64,000 nucleotides of DNA, taken from contig CAWICZ010000001.1 of NCBI GenBank assembly GCA_963834825.1, forward strand, positions 1-64,000, given 5' to 3'. Position 1 is the stretch's first letter; every line of letters starts with the position of its first letter. The position numbers and the translations under genes are program-made. The notes beneath the pieces were generated by a model. The model was not told the DNA's origin and did no database searches. It saw only the letters and a program-made list of their open reading frames with translations. Source of the DNA: JACDAN01 sp963834825. GTDB lineage: Bacteria; Actinomycetota; Thermoleophilia; Gaiellales; Gaiellaceae. Shown one piece after another: positions 8,125-15,912 of the stretch.

Positions 8125-10059
8125 TCATGCCGGCTTCGGTTCAGTGCGGCGGCGGAGCCGTTGCCGCCAGGTGCTCGGTGACGGCTCGGACTGTTCGCGG
8201 GGTTCGAGGTATAGGAGCGTCAGCGTCGTGACCATGTAGGGGAGGGCGAGGCCGAAGAAGGCCACGCCGAGAGCGTTGATCGTCCAGAGCGGGAAGTCGG
8301 TGAACATGATCAGGAATGCCGCGATCAGCGGGGCGAGCACCGCGCCGAGGAAGAAGATCGCAACGTCGACGCCGGCGATTGCCCACCAGCGACCTCGCAC
8401 TCGCTGCGAGCTTCCCGAGAGGGCTTCTCGAGCTTTGCACCTCCGGAAGACGACCTCCTGGCCGGCGAACGTCCAATCGACGCCTTTCTTGATCGCGTAG
8501 GGGATCCCGATCACGGTGAGCGCAAGGCCGACCATGGCGAGGACGCCGAGGACCTCGACCCACAGGAGGCGCGGCAGGAGCGGGACGACCTCCCGGAACG
8601 CAGCCCACGGCGTCGCCGGCTCGCCGGCGTCGATGCGGCGGAGGACTGCCACGATCGGGGCGCCGACGAGGGCGAGCACCAGCGGGTAGGCGGGCGCCGC
8701 GAAGAGGAAGCCGGAGAGGCTGTCGATCCCGGGGTCGCCTGGCGTGAAGACGATTTCGAGTGACGTGAGGTCGGAGATCAGCTGGAGGAGAAGGCCGAGG
8801 CCGACTGCGAGCAGCATGATGGCCAGTGCAAGCGATAACAGCGTCAGCGCATATCGCCGGTAAAGGATCCCCGCTACGCGCAGCAGCTGGCCGGCGGCCC
8901 GCTCCTTTCGCAGGGGTACAGCCTCGGCAGGGCGCCACCGCGTCCGGCGCACCGGGACGACCGTGGTCGCGACGAGGCCGACGATGATCAGGCCGAGGAG
9001 CCAGAACCGGTTGCCCAGGTAATTCGCGGCGCCGGCGAGACTCGCGACCGAGTCGCAGAAGAAGTCGGTCACCGTCTCACCCGCCCCCTTGGAAACCGGC
9101 ATCTTCGGCGTCGAGCTGCGCAGGTCTTCCATCCAGGTGAAGGGCTCCTCCCACTGGCGCTTCTGGCTGGGGCCCGTGATCCCGCTCGAGAGGCCTTTCG
9201 CCTTCTGGCCCCAGTGGCCACGGTAGTTCAGCCACGCGTGATTGCTCGTCGCCGGCGGGAGAGTCGGAACAAGGATCGGCGTAGGGCGGACGAGGTATGA
9301 CTTGCCTCGCGTGTCGTCGCATCCAAGCCCTGCACCCTGCCGGCCGCGCCCGAGGTAGAGAGCCGACTCGTACTGGCTCGCGTGGGACCCCGAAGCAACG
9401 TAGACCACCGGGTGCGTGCCCTCCTTCTCGAGCTTCCCGTCGTCCCAATCAGCGGTCTCGCCGCCGCCGTGCTGGGCGTAGGCGATGCGCGTCGGGTCAC
9501 GGGCAAGCGCCTCCTCGGGCGTGGACGCGTCGAAGGCGAGCTGGATCATCTCCCAGTCGCTCTCGTGGAGGTCGTTGAAGCGGTTGAACCAGTAGTAGAA
9601 CCAGAACTGGAGCGCGATCCCCTCCCTCCCCGACTCACGCGCCACGTGTGCGTACGTCACCGGTTGCCGGCCGCGCGTCAGACGCTGCGAGTCGCGCGCG
9701 TAGGTGCAGCCGGGGCGAAAGGGGTCACCGCGCTGGTTGAGGAAGTAGCTCTCGCCCAGACCCGTTAGATCGGATTCCGTCGCTGCGGTCTTGACGACCT
9801 CGGACTTCTGCCCCGTGGGAGCATGGACGAGCTGCACTTGGGGGTTCCCGAGGACAATGTCGACGGAGGTCAGGGAGTACTGCTCGCCACTCGTGCTGCA
9901 GGGCAGGTCGTCGTTCACCTTCATCGCCATGACTGGCGAGTAGCGGTCCGCGAGCTGCTGCTCGGGAGCCGCCGCGACAGCGCCAAGGGACGGGGCGGCT
10001 AGACCGCTGGCCGCGAGACCGACGACGAGGACAGCGCCGGCTACACGTGGCGATCGCAT
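8125..10059 (-). CDS. Vps62/DUF946-like secreted domain fused to polytopic membrane domain (intact paralogue)
   Basis: 644 residues from ATG 10059, where the signal peptide (MRSPRVAGAVLVVGLAASG) begins; the GTG eight codons upstream is less likely. The exported half has APEQQLADRYSPVMAMK, HESDWEMIQLAFDAST, IAYAQHGGGE, VVYVASGSHASQYESA and NYRGHWGQKAKGL, with a single Cys pair candidate (LGCDD and FFCDSV). A TM helix at about 370-390 is followed by RRTRWRPAEAVPLRKERAAG, then 5-6 further helices. The C-terminal part resembles the membrane regions of DUF-type proteins that sit beside glycerophosphodiester phosphodiesterases. It shares the whole architecture with 1199-3110 and lets that frameshift be located. 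Function unknown. Confidence 0.8.
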   Translation of the reverse strand: MRSPRVAGAVLVVGLAASGLAAPSLGAVAAAPEQQLADRYSPVMAMKVNDDLPCSTSGEQYSLTSVDIVLGNPQVQLVHAPTGQKSEVVKTAATESDLTGLGESYFLNQRGDPFRPGCTYARDSQRLTRGRQPVTYAHVARESGREGIALQFWFYYWFNRFNDLHESDWEMIQLAFDASTPEEALARDPTRIAYAQHGGGETADWDDGKLEKEGTHPVVYVASGSHASQYESALYLGRGRQGAGLGCDDTRGKSYLVRPTPILVPTLPPATSNHAWLNYRGHWGQKAKGLSSGITGPSQKRQWEEPFTWMEDLRSSTPKMPVSKGAGETVTDFFCDSVASLAGAANYLGNRFWLLGLIIVGLVATTVVPVRRTRWRPAEAVPLRKERAAGQLLRVAGILYRRYALTLLSLALAIMLLAVGLGLLLQLISDLTSLEIVFTPGDPGIDSLSGFLFAAPAYPLVLALVGAPIVAVLRRIDAGEPATPWAAFREVVPLLPRLLWVEVLGVLAMVGLALTVIGIPYAIKKGVDWTFAGQEVVFRRCKAREALSGSSQRVRGRWWAIAGVDVAIFFLGAVLAPLIAAFLIMFTDFPLWTINALGVAFFGLALPYMVTTLTLLYLEPREQSEPSPSTWRQRLRRRTEPKPA

Positions 10060-10132
10060 GGGACCGAGACTAGTCGCGCGCACCCGCCGCGATCACGTAA
10101 GCGCCTTATTTGGCGCGACCGCCTCGCTCGAG

Positions 10133-12061
10133 TCAGGAGAGCCGATCGGCGAGAGCTGACGCGTTCATGTGGGCGATCGCCTCGATCGTGACCATGGGGT
10201 TGACTCCCGAAGCCGTTGGGAACGTCGAGGCATCGCAGATGACGACGTCCTGCACGCCCCAAACCTGACCCTCGGGGTCGCAAGCAGAATCCTGGGCGGA
10301 GCCGCCCATGCGGGCCGAGCCCATCTGGTGGAACGAGAACAGGCTCAGCCGCCCCGGCCCGAAGCCGGCTGCGTCCGCCGCGCGCATGAACGCTGCGAGG
10401 CTGCCACGCGTGCCCGGTTCGTAGTCGACGAGTTGCGCGTGCCCGAGCACGATGTGGCGTGCTCCGGCAGCCTCGAGAATGCGAGCCGTACCTTCGACGC
10501 CGATCCGGATGTGCCGCGCGTCGTATGACGACAGCCGGTAGTGGACGATTGGCCGGCCGCCGCGATCGACGCGCACCCGACCCTCGCCGCGGTCGCGGAG
10601 GAGTACGCCGATACCGACGCCGTAGCGTGCTCGGTCCATGAGCTCGGCGTGACTCTGGGCGCCGCGCCACGGCGTGAAGCTCGCGATGAACGTCGGGTGC
10701 TCGGCGGTCGTCTCGTACTTGAGCCCGTAGCCGCCGTCCAGATTGCGGTGCTCGTCCGAGTAGATGGCCTGCATCGTCCCTTCCCAGGGCCGGACCTCCT
10801 CGTCGAAGATCCCCAGCGTGGCCGCGACCGGATGCAGGCGCAGGTGTCGCCCGACGACGCCGTTGCCGAGACCGGAGCGCCGGAGGAGCGCTGGGGTCAT
10901 GATCGACCCGCAGGCGACGACGACCGCTCTGGCGCGAACGTGCACCGTGTGCCCCGCACCAGTCCTGGCCTGCACGCCTCGCGCCGCGCCGCTTTCCACG
11001 AGAACGCGCTCGGCGCGTGTGTCGACGAGGATGCGGGCGCCAAGGTCATAGGCGTCGAGGAGCCAGGTCTTCACGGTGGATTGCTTGGCGCCGAGCCGGC
11101 AGCCGTAGGGGCAGTAGCCGCAGCTCAAGCCCTGGTCGCAGCCGCGCACGTTGCGCGGCTGCGCGGCCTCGTGCCAGCCGAGCCGGGCGAGGCCCTGGTG
11201 GACGAGCTCCTCGCGGCGGGAGCGGCGATTGTGATCGAGGTTGACGCCGATCCGCTCGCAGACGACGTCGAGGCTCTTCGTGAACGTCTCGGAAGTGAAT
11301 GCCGGGAGCCCGTGGCCCGCCCACTCCTCCCGCACCTCGTCGGGAGTCCGGAACGACGTCGTGTAGTTGACGACCGTCCCGCCGCCGAGACAGGCCCCGG
11401 CGAGGATCCCGACTGCCTGGTCGTGCGTCGCCGCGGAGGCGTTGCCGAGGTAGCGCCGGTAGCCCTGGAGCTCGGCGCCGTCGAAATCTGCGTCGTCGTA
11501 GTACGTCCCTGCCTCGAGCACGACCACGTCCAAGCCCGCGCCGGCCAGAACGGCCGCGGCCGTTCCTCCGCCCGCGCCCGATCCGACGACGCAGACGTCG
11601 CAGTCGAGCTCGAGATCGCCGGTCACCGAGAGCGGTCGGATCGCCTTCGGCGGAGGCTCGTCGACCGGGCCGATCGGCCCTGGGTAGCCGATGCGGCCCC
11701 AGGTCGGGTTCGGCGCCCCGCCCGAAGCGGACAGCCCGTACGCGAGGGCGAGCGCGGCCTTGCGCAGGCCGTGGAACGCCGCGCGGCGCGTCACCAACCT
11801 GCTGTTGCACCAGGCGAGCAGGATCCGCTCGCGGCGCTCCTGCGACAGTCGGTCGAACCGCCGCACGCCGAAGAGGCTGAGTAGCCCTCGGAGCTGGCGG
11901 AGCTCGGCCGGCCGCAGCTCCGACCCGAAGAGCTCGAGGAACGCATCAGCCGCGCCGAGCTCCGCCGTGCCCGGATGGAAGGTGTCGCAAATCGCGTCGA
12001 GCGCCCGCCGCTGGCGCGGGCTCAACGCGCCCGGCGCGACGGGAGCCGCAACCGCAGCCAC
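10133..12061 (-). CDS. GMC-family FAD oxidoreductase, long-chain-alcohol-oxidase-like
   Basis: 642 residues. Oxidises an alcohol using FAD; the domain layout is that of long-chain fatty alcohol oxidases. An N-terminal helical segment (LSPRQRRALDAICDTFHPG) precedes the FAD-binding motif CVVGSGAGGGTAAAVLAGAG near residue 160, then ACLGGGTVVNYTTSFRTP. A Cys-rich stretch CDQGLSCGYCPYGCRLGAK is typical of this subgroup. The C-terminal signature HQMGSARMGG and DASTFPTASGVNPMVTIEA holds the active-site His and the conserved Asn. A small hairpin GCGCC/GGCGC at 10101-10116 lies just downstream. The gene follows the hydrolase at 12084 by 22 bases on the same strand, so the two are probably co-transcribed. 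Natural substrate unknown. Confidence 0.88.
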   Translation of the reverse strand: MAAVAAPVAPGALSPRQRRALDAICDTFHPGTAELGAADAFLELFGSELRPAELRQLRGLLSLFGVRRFDRLSQERRERILLAWCNSRLVTRRAAFHGLRKAALALAYGLSASGGAPNPTWGRIGYPGPIGPVDEPPPKAIRPLSVTGDLELDCDVCVVGSGAGGGTAAAVLAGAGLDVVVLEAGTYYDDADFDGAELQGYRRYLGNASAATHDQAVGILAGACLGGGTVVNYTTSFRTPDEVREEWAGHGLPAFTSETFTKSLDVVCERIGVNLDHNRRSRREELVHQGLARLGWHEAAQPRNVRGCDQGLSCGYCPYGCRLGAKQSTVKTWLLDAYDLGARILVDTRAERVLVESGAARGVQARTGAGHTVHVRARAVVVACGSIMTPALLRRSGLGNGVVGRHLRLHPVAATLGIFDEEVRPWEGTMQAIYSDEHRNLDGGYGLKYETTAEHPTFIASFTPWRGAQSHAELMDRARYGVGIGVLLRDRGEGRVRVDRGGRPIVHYRLSSYDARHIRIGVEGTARILEAAGARHIVLGHAQLVDYEPGTRGSLAAFMRAADAAGFGPGRLSLFSFHQMGSARMGGSAQDSACDPEGQVWGVQDVVICDASTFPTASGVNPMVTIEAIAHMNASALADRLS

Positions 12062-12083
12062 ATCACGAGCTTACGTCGGTCCG

Positions 12084-12800
12084 TCAGGCCCTGGATGCGT
12101 TCTTCGCGACATCGCCGATGATCTCGGCGAGCTCCTGCGGGCGCGACCACATCGGCCAGTGGCTCGTCGGCAGGTCGACCCAGGTCACGTTGCGCAGCTC
12201 GGGAAGGCCGGCGAGCCACGCATAGCCTTCCTTGACGGCGTCCTTGTACTGCTCGGACGTGTACCCCGTGGCAATGACCGTGCTCGGCACGTCGAGGCGC
12301 GCATCGTTGGTCAGCTCGATGGCCTCGCGCAGGACGCCGCCCGGCACCGGGACGGCCCGTTGTCGGAACGTCTCCATCTGCTCCTCGCTGAGCCCGTCGA
12401 GGTTCTCCTCCTCCGCGACCTGCTCCCAGACCAGGGGCTTCTCGACGCCGTCGAGCTCGGGATCCAAGGCGCCCTTGCCGGGGGCGGAGTCGACGTAGAC
12501 CATGGCCGCAATCTGCTCCGGGATGCGGTCGCTCGCGGCGTAGCCGGAGAACCCGGCCGCGCTGTGCACGACGAGCACGACGGGACGCCCCGCAGCCGTT
12601 ACCGCATCGCAGATCGCGTCGACGTGGTCGGCGAGCGTGATCGAGGATCGATCGGCGTCAACCGACTCGAGACCGGGCAGGGTCAACGCCGTGACCTCGT
12701 GCCCGTCGGCGCGCAGGGCGGCGGCCACGTCGTCCCACGCCCATGCGCCGAGCCAGAACCCGGGAACCAGGACAATCGGTGCGGTGCGACTACTGGCCAT
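12084..12800 (-). CDS. Alpha/beta hydrolase
   Basis: 238 residues from ATG 12800, chosen because GGAGGT lies 7-8 bases upstream and the protein then opens with the first strand, TAPIVLVPGFWLGAWAW (oxyanion loop GFWLG). The nucleophile elbow reads VVHSAAGFSG, with Ser at about 79, and the catalytic His is in PTSHWPMW near the C-terminus. This is the salicylate/methyl-ester esterase-like branch by appearance; the substrate is unknown. It is transcribed away from the XRE/ImmA pair across an operator-rich region (12801-12912) and runs into the GMC oxidoreductase. An ester-hydrolysis and alcohol-oxidation pair under XRE control is my inference. Confidence 0.87.
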   Translation of the reverse strand: MASSRTAPIVLVPGFWLGAWAWDDVAAALRADGHEVTALTLPGLESVDADRSSITLADHVDAICDAVTAAGRPVVLVVHSAAGFSGYAASDRIPEQIAAMVYVDSAPGKGALDPELDGVEKPLVWEQVAEEENLDGLSEEQMETFRQRAVPVPGGVLREAIELTNDARLDVPSTVIATGYTSEQYKDAVKEGYAWLAGLPELRNVTWVDLPTSHWPMWSRPQELAEIIGDVAKNASRA

Positions 12801-12826
12801 CGAACACCTCCGGGGGAGAAGAGAAC

Positions 12827-12846
12827 GTGTTCGCCATGTCGAACAC
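12827..12846. promoter_or_regulatory. Palindromic operator site 1
   Basis: GTGTTCG (12827-12833) and CGAACAC (12840-12846) are perfect reverse complements around CCATGT. The core TTCGCCATGTCGAAC (12830-12844) reappears almost unchanged at 12869. It lies just downstream of the putative hydrolase transcription start, where a bound repressor would block elongation. Confidence 0.65.
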
Positions 12847-12853
12847 CGTGCCG

Positions 12854-12881
12854 AGTGTAGCACGCGCATTCGGCATGTCAA
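12854..12881 (-). promoter_or_regulatory. Putative promoter of the alpha/beta hydrolase gene
   Basis: On the minus strand a consensus -35 TTGACA (12881-12876) is 16 bases from -10 TACACT (12859-12854). Transcription would start near 12847, giving a leader of about 47 bases. The -35 is embedded in operator site 2. Confidence 0.6.
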
Positions 12882-12883
12882 AC
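12869..12883. promoter_or_regulatory. Operator site 2 overlapping both divergent promoters
   Basis: TTCGGCATGTCAAAC matches site 1 (TTCGCCATGTCGAAC) at 13 of 15 positions; the two sites are 39 bases apart, close to four helical turns. It covers the minus-strand -35. It also overlaps a weak plus-strand -35 (TTCGGC, 12869-12874) set 17 bases before TACAGT (12892-12897) that could drive the XRE gene. Confidence 0.6.
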
Positions 12884-12912
12884 GGTGGTGCTACAGTCGA
12901 ACGTAACCGAAA

Positions 12913-13269
12913 ATGCCTGAGACCACGGTCGACGTCGAGGCTCTCTACGCGGCACTCGACAACAAGCGGAAAACCCATGGAACGAGCTGGCGCGAGATCG
13001 CTCGTCAGCTCGACGTGAGTCCCTCGACCTTCAGCCGTATGGCACAGGGCCGACGCCCTGATGTCGACACCTTCGCGACGCTGTTGCGCTGGCTCGGCAT
13101 GCCGGCGGAATCGTTCATGCGCGGGACGACGGCGAGCGCTGCGACCGAGGAGCCCGTGGCGATGGTGTCCTCGTACCTGCGCTCGGCACGCAACGTCAAG
13201 CCCGAGGACGCCGAAGCGCTCGAGGACATCTTCCGGGCTGCTTACAACCGGCTGGTACGAGAGTCGTGA
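12913..13269 (+). CDS. XRE-family helix-turn-helix regulator
   Basis: 118 residues. The helix-turn-helix spans about 20-75: TSWREIARQLDVSPSTFSRMAQGRRPDVDTFATLL, with the usual A-x-x-L-x-V-S..T-S-R spacing. A short C-terminal tail (SSYLRSARNVKPEDAEALEDI) may dimerise or contact the protease encoded next. ATG 12913 has little ribosome-binding sequence. From the putative -10 at 12892 the leader would be under ten bases, so translation may be near-leaderless. The stop is 15 bases before the ImmA-like gene. It is the obvious ligand for the two operator sites upstream, which would make it autoregulatory and a controller of the divergent hydrolase. Confidence 0.88.
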   Translation: MPETTVDVEALYAALDNKRKTHGTSWREIARQLDVSPSTFSRMAQGRRPDVDTFATLLRWLGMPAESFMRGTTASAATEEPVAMVSSYLRSARNVKPEDAEALEDIFRAAYNRLVRES

Positions 13270-13284
13270 CCCTAGGATGTCGTC

Positions 13285-13848
13285 GTGGCCGAGGCGCTGC
13301 GTCCGGGGTTCAAAGCCGAAGCTGAGAACATTGCGCAGCTGATACGTGTCGAGCTGGGTCTCGGCCCGCTCGACGCCCTCGACTGCTTCGCCCTGGCGGA
13401 GACGTGGGGGATTCCAGTCGTCTCGCTCGGAGAGCTGCGAGAGGACGGGGCGGCAGACCGCAGCGTCCGGCGCCTGCTGAGCGAGGACGCCGGGTTTTCG
13501 GCGACGACGGTGGTGCTCGGCACGAAGCGACTGATCGTCTACAACCCGCGCCAACCACCCGGCCGCAGCGCGAGCAGCCTGTCACACGAGTTGTCGCACC
13601 TGATCCTCGAGCACGAGGCCGCACCGGCGATCGGCATCGGTGGATGTCGGCACTGGGACGGGCAGCAGGAGGCCGAGGCCGACTGGCTCGGCGCGACGAT
13701 GCTCGTGCCGCGCGAGAGCGCTCTCGAGTGGATGCTTCAGAACGGCGACCTCGAAGACGGCGCGCGAAGCTTCGGGGTCAGCGTCGAGTTGTTCCGGTGG
13801 CGCATCAACCACACCGGCGTCGTGCGGCAGCTCGCGCGTCAGCGCTAG
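13285..13848 (+). CDS. ImmA/IrrE-family zinc metallo-endopeptidase
   Basis: 187 residues from GTG 13285. The zinc site is HELSH at residues 101-105 (HExxH), with the downstream EAEADWLGATMLVP element supplying the third ligand, as in ImmA, IrrE and PF06114 proteins. These cytosolic proteases usually inactivate a partner XRE repressor in response to stress or DNA damage, and the partner gene lies directly upstream here. The C-terminal helix-turn-helix-like part (LEDGARSFGVSVELFRWRINHTG) is typical of the family. Together the pair forms a repressor/protease switch; the inducing signal cannot be told from sequence. Confidence 0.9.
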   Translation: MAEALRPGFKAEAENIAQLIRVELGLGPLDALDCFALAETWGIPVVSLGELREDGAADRSVRRLLSEDAGFSATTVVLGTKRLIVYNPRQPPGRSASSLSHELSHLILEHEAAPAIGIGGCRHWDGQQEAEADWLGATMLVPRESALEWMLQNGDLEDGARSFGVSVELFRWRINHTGVVRQLARQR

Positions 13849-14095
13849 GTCTCGCTCGGGATCTCGGCCCGCCCAGACGTTCGGCCGCGGGCATCCTTCT
13901 CGATGCCACGGTCGTCCGGGCCATGCTGGTGCCTGCGGTCGTGTCCATCCTCGGTCGCTGGAACTGGTGGCTGCCGCACCGGCCGGCGCGACTTCTCCGG
14001 GTCGAGCCCTCGTCCGCTCGCTCCTCACGGAGCCTGCGCGCGCCAGCTGAAAAGTAGGTCGATCGACCCGGGAGGCGGGACAGACGCCGAAGGAC

Positions 14096-14127
14096 GGAGG
14101 GCGGGCGGCGTCTGCCGCCCGCCCTCC
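14096..14127 (-). terminator. Hairpin terminator downstream of the subtilase gene
   Basis: A perfect 14-bp stem, GGAGGGCGGGCGGC (14096-14109) with GCCGCCCGCCCTCC (14114-14127) and loop GTCT, begins 7 bases after the stop. There is no strong T-run on either side, as is common for high-GC actinobacterial terminators. It may also serve transcripts arriving from the ImmA side. Confidence 0.75.
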
Positions 14128-14133
14128 CGAGGG

Positions 14134-15822
14134 CTACTTCAACGAGACGTCGTCGATCCGGAAGCTGGTCGGAAGGATGACGTCCGTCGTTGCGCGGAAC
14201 TGGAGCCGGACGGTCTGGCCAAGCCAGTTCGCGAGGTTGAACGAGCGCTGCGAGTAGTTGCCGGCCGTCGTTTCGTCGGCGTTGCTGTACGTAGCCAGCG
14301 TCCCGAGGAGCGCTCCGGACGTGCTTCGGACCTCGACGAAGAGCCGGTCGTAGATGGTCGGTCCCGATTCGCTCGAGGTGATGTTGAGCCAGAAGGTGTA
14401 GCTCGCCCCGTTCGAGGGGATGCTCACCGTCTGGTACTCGGCACCGCTTGCGTTGTTGGAGGTCCCGAGGATGCTGTAGCCGGTGCCCGAGTGCGGGTAC
14501 GCGCCCGTCGACCAGAACGCGCTCCCGGACAGCGTCCACGGTGACGCCGACCCTTCGAAGCCGCCGTTGACGATCAGCTCAGCCCCGGGCGGAGGTGGGG
14601 GCGGAGGTGGAGGTGGCGGCGGGGGCGGAGGCGGCGGGGGAGAGCCGCCGACGACCGAGAACAGCAGCCTGTTGGGTGAGCCGGAGCCGGGGTTCGAGAC
14701 CTTGCCCGTGGTCGAGTTCGAGACGAGCGCCCCTGTCACGGTCGCCGGTGATGCTCCAGTGTCGGTTTGGAGGTAGAGAGCGATCGCGCCGGCCACGTGC
14801 GGCGTCGCCATCGAGGTTCCGCTGATGGTGTTCGTCGCGGTGTTGCTGGTGTTCCAGGCCGACGTGATGCTCGAGCCCGGCGCGAAGATGTCCACGCAGG
14901 TCCCGAAGTTCGAGAACGAGGAGCGAGCGTCGGTGCTCGTCGTCGAGCCGACGGTGTTGGCTGACGCGACGCGGGCGGGCGAGGAGTTGCAGGCGTTGGC
15001 GTTCGAGTTCCCCGCGGCGATCGCGTAGCTCACGCCGGAGTTGATCGAGTTCGCAACGGCGTTGTCGAGCGACGTGCTGACTCCGCCGCCCAGGCTCATG
15101 TTCGCCACGGCCGGGGATGGGCTGTTCGCCGTGACCCAGTCGACGCCGGCGATCACTCCCGACGTTGTCCCCGATCCTTGACAGTTGAGGACGCGGACCG
15201 CGTGGAGCGTGACCAGCTTGGCCACGCCGTACGTCGTTCCGCCGGTCGTGCCGGCGACGTGCGTGCCGTGGCCATGGCAATCGTTCGTGCCGTTCCCGTC
15301 GCCGACGAAGTCGGCGCCGTTGCCCATCCTGCCGCCGAATTCCTGGTGCGTTGCGCGCACGCCGGTGTCGATGATGTAGGCGTGCACGCCCTGTCCGGTC
15401 TGGTTGTAGGTGTAGGTGTTGTTCAGCGGCAGGTCGCGTTGGTCGATCCGATCGAGCCCCCAGGTCGCCGGGCTCTGGGTCTCGACGGCATGGACGACCT
15501 GGTCGGGCTCGACGTAGGCGACGCGCGGATCGGCGGCCAGAGCCTCGGCCCGATCGGCGGAGAGCCGAGCGGCGAAGCCCTTGAGCGCGTGCTGGTAGAC
15601 GAAGTTGACGCTGCCGCCTTGTGCGCGCGCCAGCTCCTCGGCGGTCGGGGCGACCAGCGGCCGCTTGGAGAGAGTCTCGGCTGCGGATCGAACGGCATCC
15701 GCGTTGAAGACGACGATGTAGGAACCTGCGACGGGCTCCGTGGCCGCGGGAGCCTCGCCTGCCGCCGACGGGGCGGCCACGGCGAGGCACACGAGCAACC
15801 CGCCAAGAAGGGGTCTGATCAT
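14134..15822 (-). CDS. Secreted S8 subtilase (proteinase K/aqualysin type) with C-terminal beta-sandwich domain
   Basis: 562 residues. A signal peptide is followed by an inhibitor I9-type propeptide (SYIVVFNADAV to VAYVEPDQVVHA). The catalytic domain has Asp152 (YIIDTGV), His185 (GHGTHVAGT) and Ser337 (SGTSMATPHVAGA), with CNSSPARVASANTV and DIFAPGSSI as in aqualysin-like enzymes. A run of about 18 prolines (encoded near 14587-14640) links to a jelly-roll-like domain, LIVNGGFEGSASPWTLSG to FRIDDVSLK, which probably binds carbohydrate or surfaces. The start ATG 15822 is 7 bases after AAGGAGG. It is divergent from the glycosidase at 15913 across 90 bases. An extracellular protease is secure; its targets are unknown. 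Confidence 0.93.
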   Translation of the reverse strand: MIRPLLGGLLVCLAVAAPSAAGEAPAATEPVAGSYIVVFNADAVRSAAETLSKRPLVAPTAEELARAQGGSVNFVYQHALKGFAARLSADRAEALAADPRVAYVEPDQVVHAVETQSPATWGLDRIDQRDLPLNNTYTYNQTGQGVHAYIIDTGVRATHQEFGGRMGNGADFVGDGNGTNDCHGHGTHVAGTTGGTTYGVAKLVTLHAVRVLNCQGSGTTSGVIAGVDWVTANSPSPAVANMSLGGGVSTSLDNAVANSINSGVSYAIAAGNSNANACNSSPARVASANTVGSTTSTDARSSFSNFGTCVDIFAPGSSITSAWNTSNTATNTISGTSMATPHVAGAIALYLQTDTGASPATVTGALVSNSTTGKVSNPGSGSPNRLLFSVVGGSPPPPPPPPPPPPPPPPPPGAELIVNGGFEGSASPWTLSGSAFWSTGAYPHSGTGYSILGTSNNASGAEYQTVSIPSNGASYTFWLNITSSESGPTIYDRLFVEVRSTSGALLGTLATYSNADETTAGNYSQRSFNLANWLGQTVRLQFRATTDVILPTSFRIDDVSLK

Positions 15823-15867
15823 TTCCTGCCTCCTTGACGAAGCTTCTGACGACGGAGGTAGTAAAAG

Positions 15868-15882
15868 CGATCGTGACGATCG
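15868..15882. repeat. Doubled CGATCG palindrome between divergent secreted-enzyme genes
   Basis: CGATCG-TGA-CGATCG (15868-15882) sits midway between the subtilase and glycosidase starts, where a shared regulator could bind. This is position and symmetry only. Confidence 0.3.
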
Positions 15883-15912
15883 TGTCTACCTCACCTACGA
15901 TGGGGCGCGTTT

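Noticed and set aside
10541..11884. 447-codon open frame antisense to the GMC oxidoreductase
   Set aside because: Its protein is low-complexity Ala/Arg/Val-rich with no motif, and the opposite strand has all GMC signatures.
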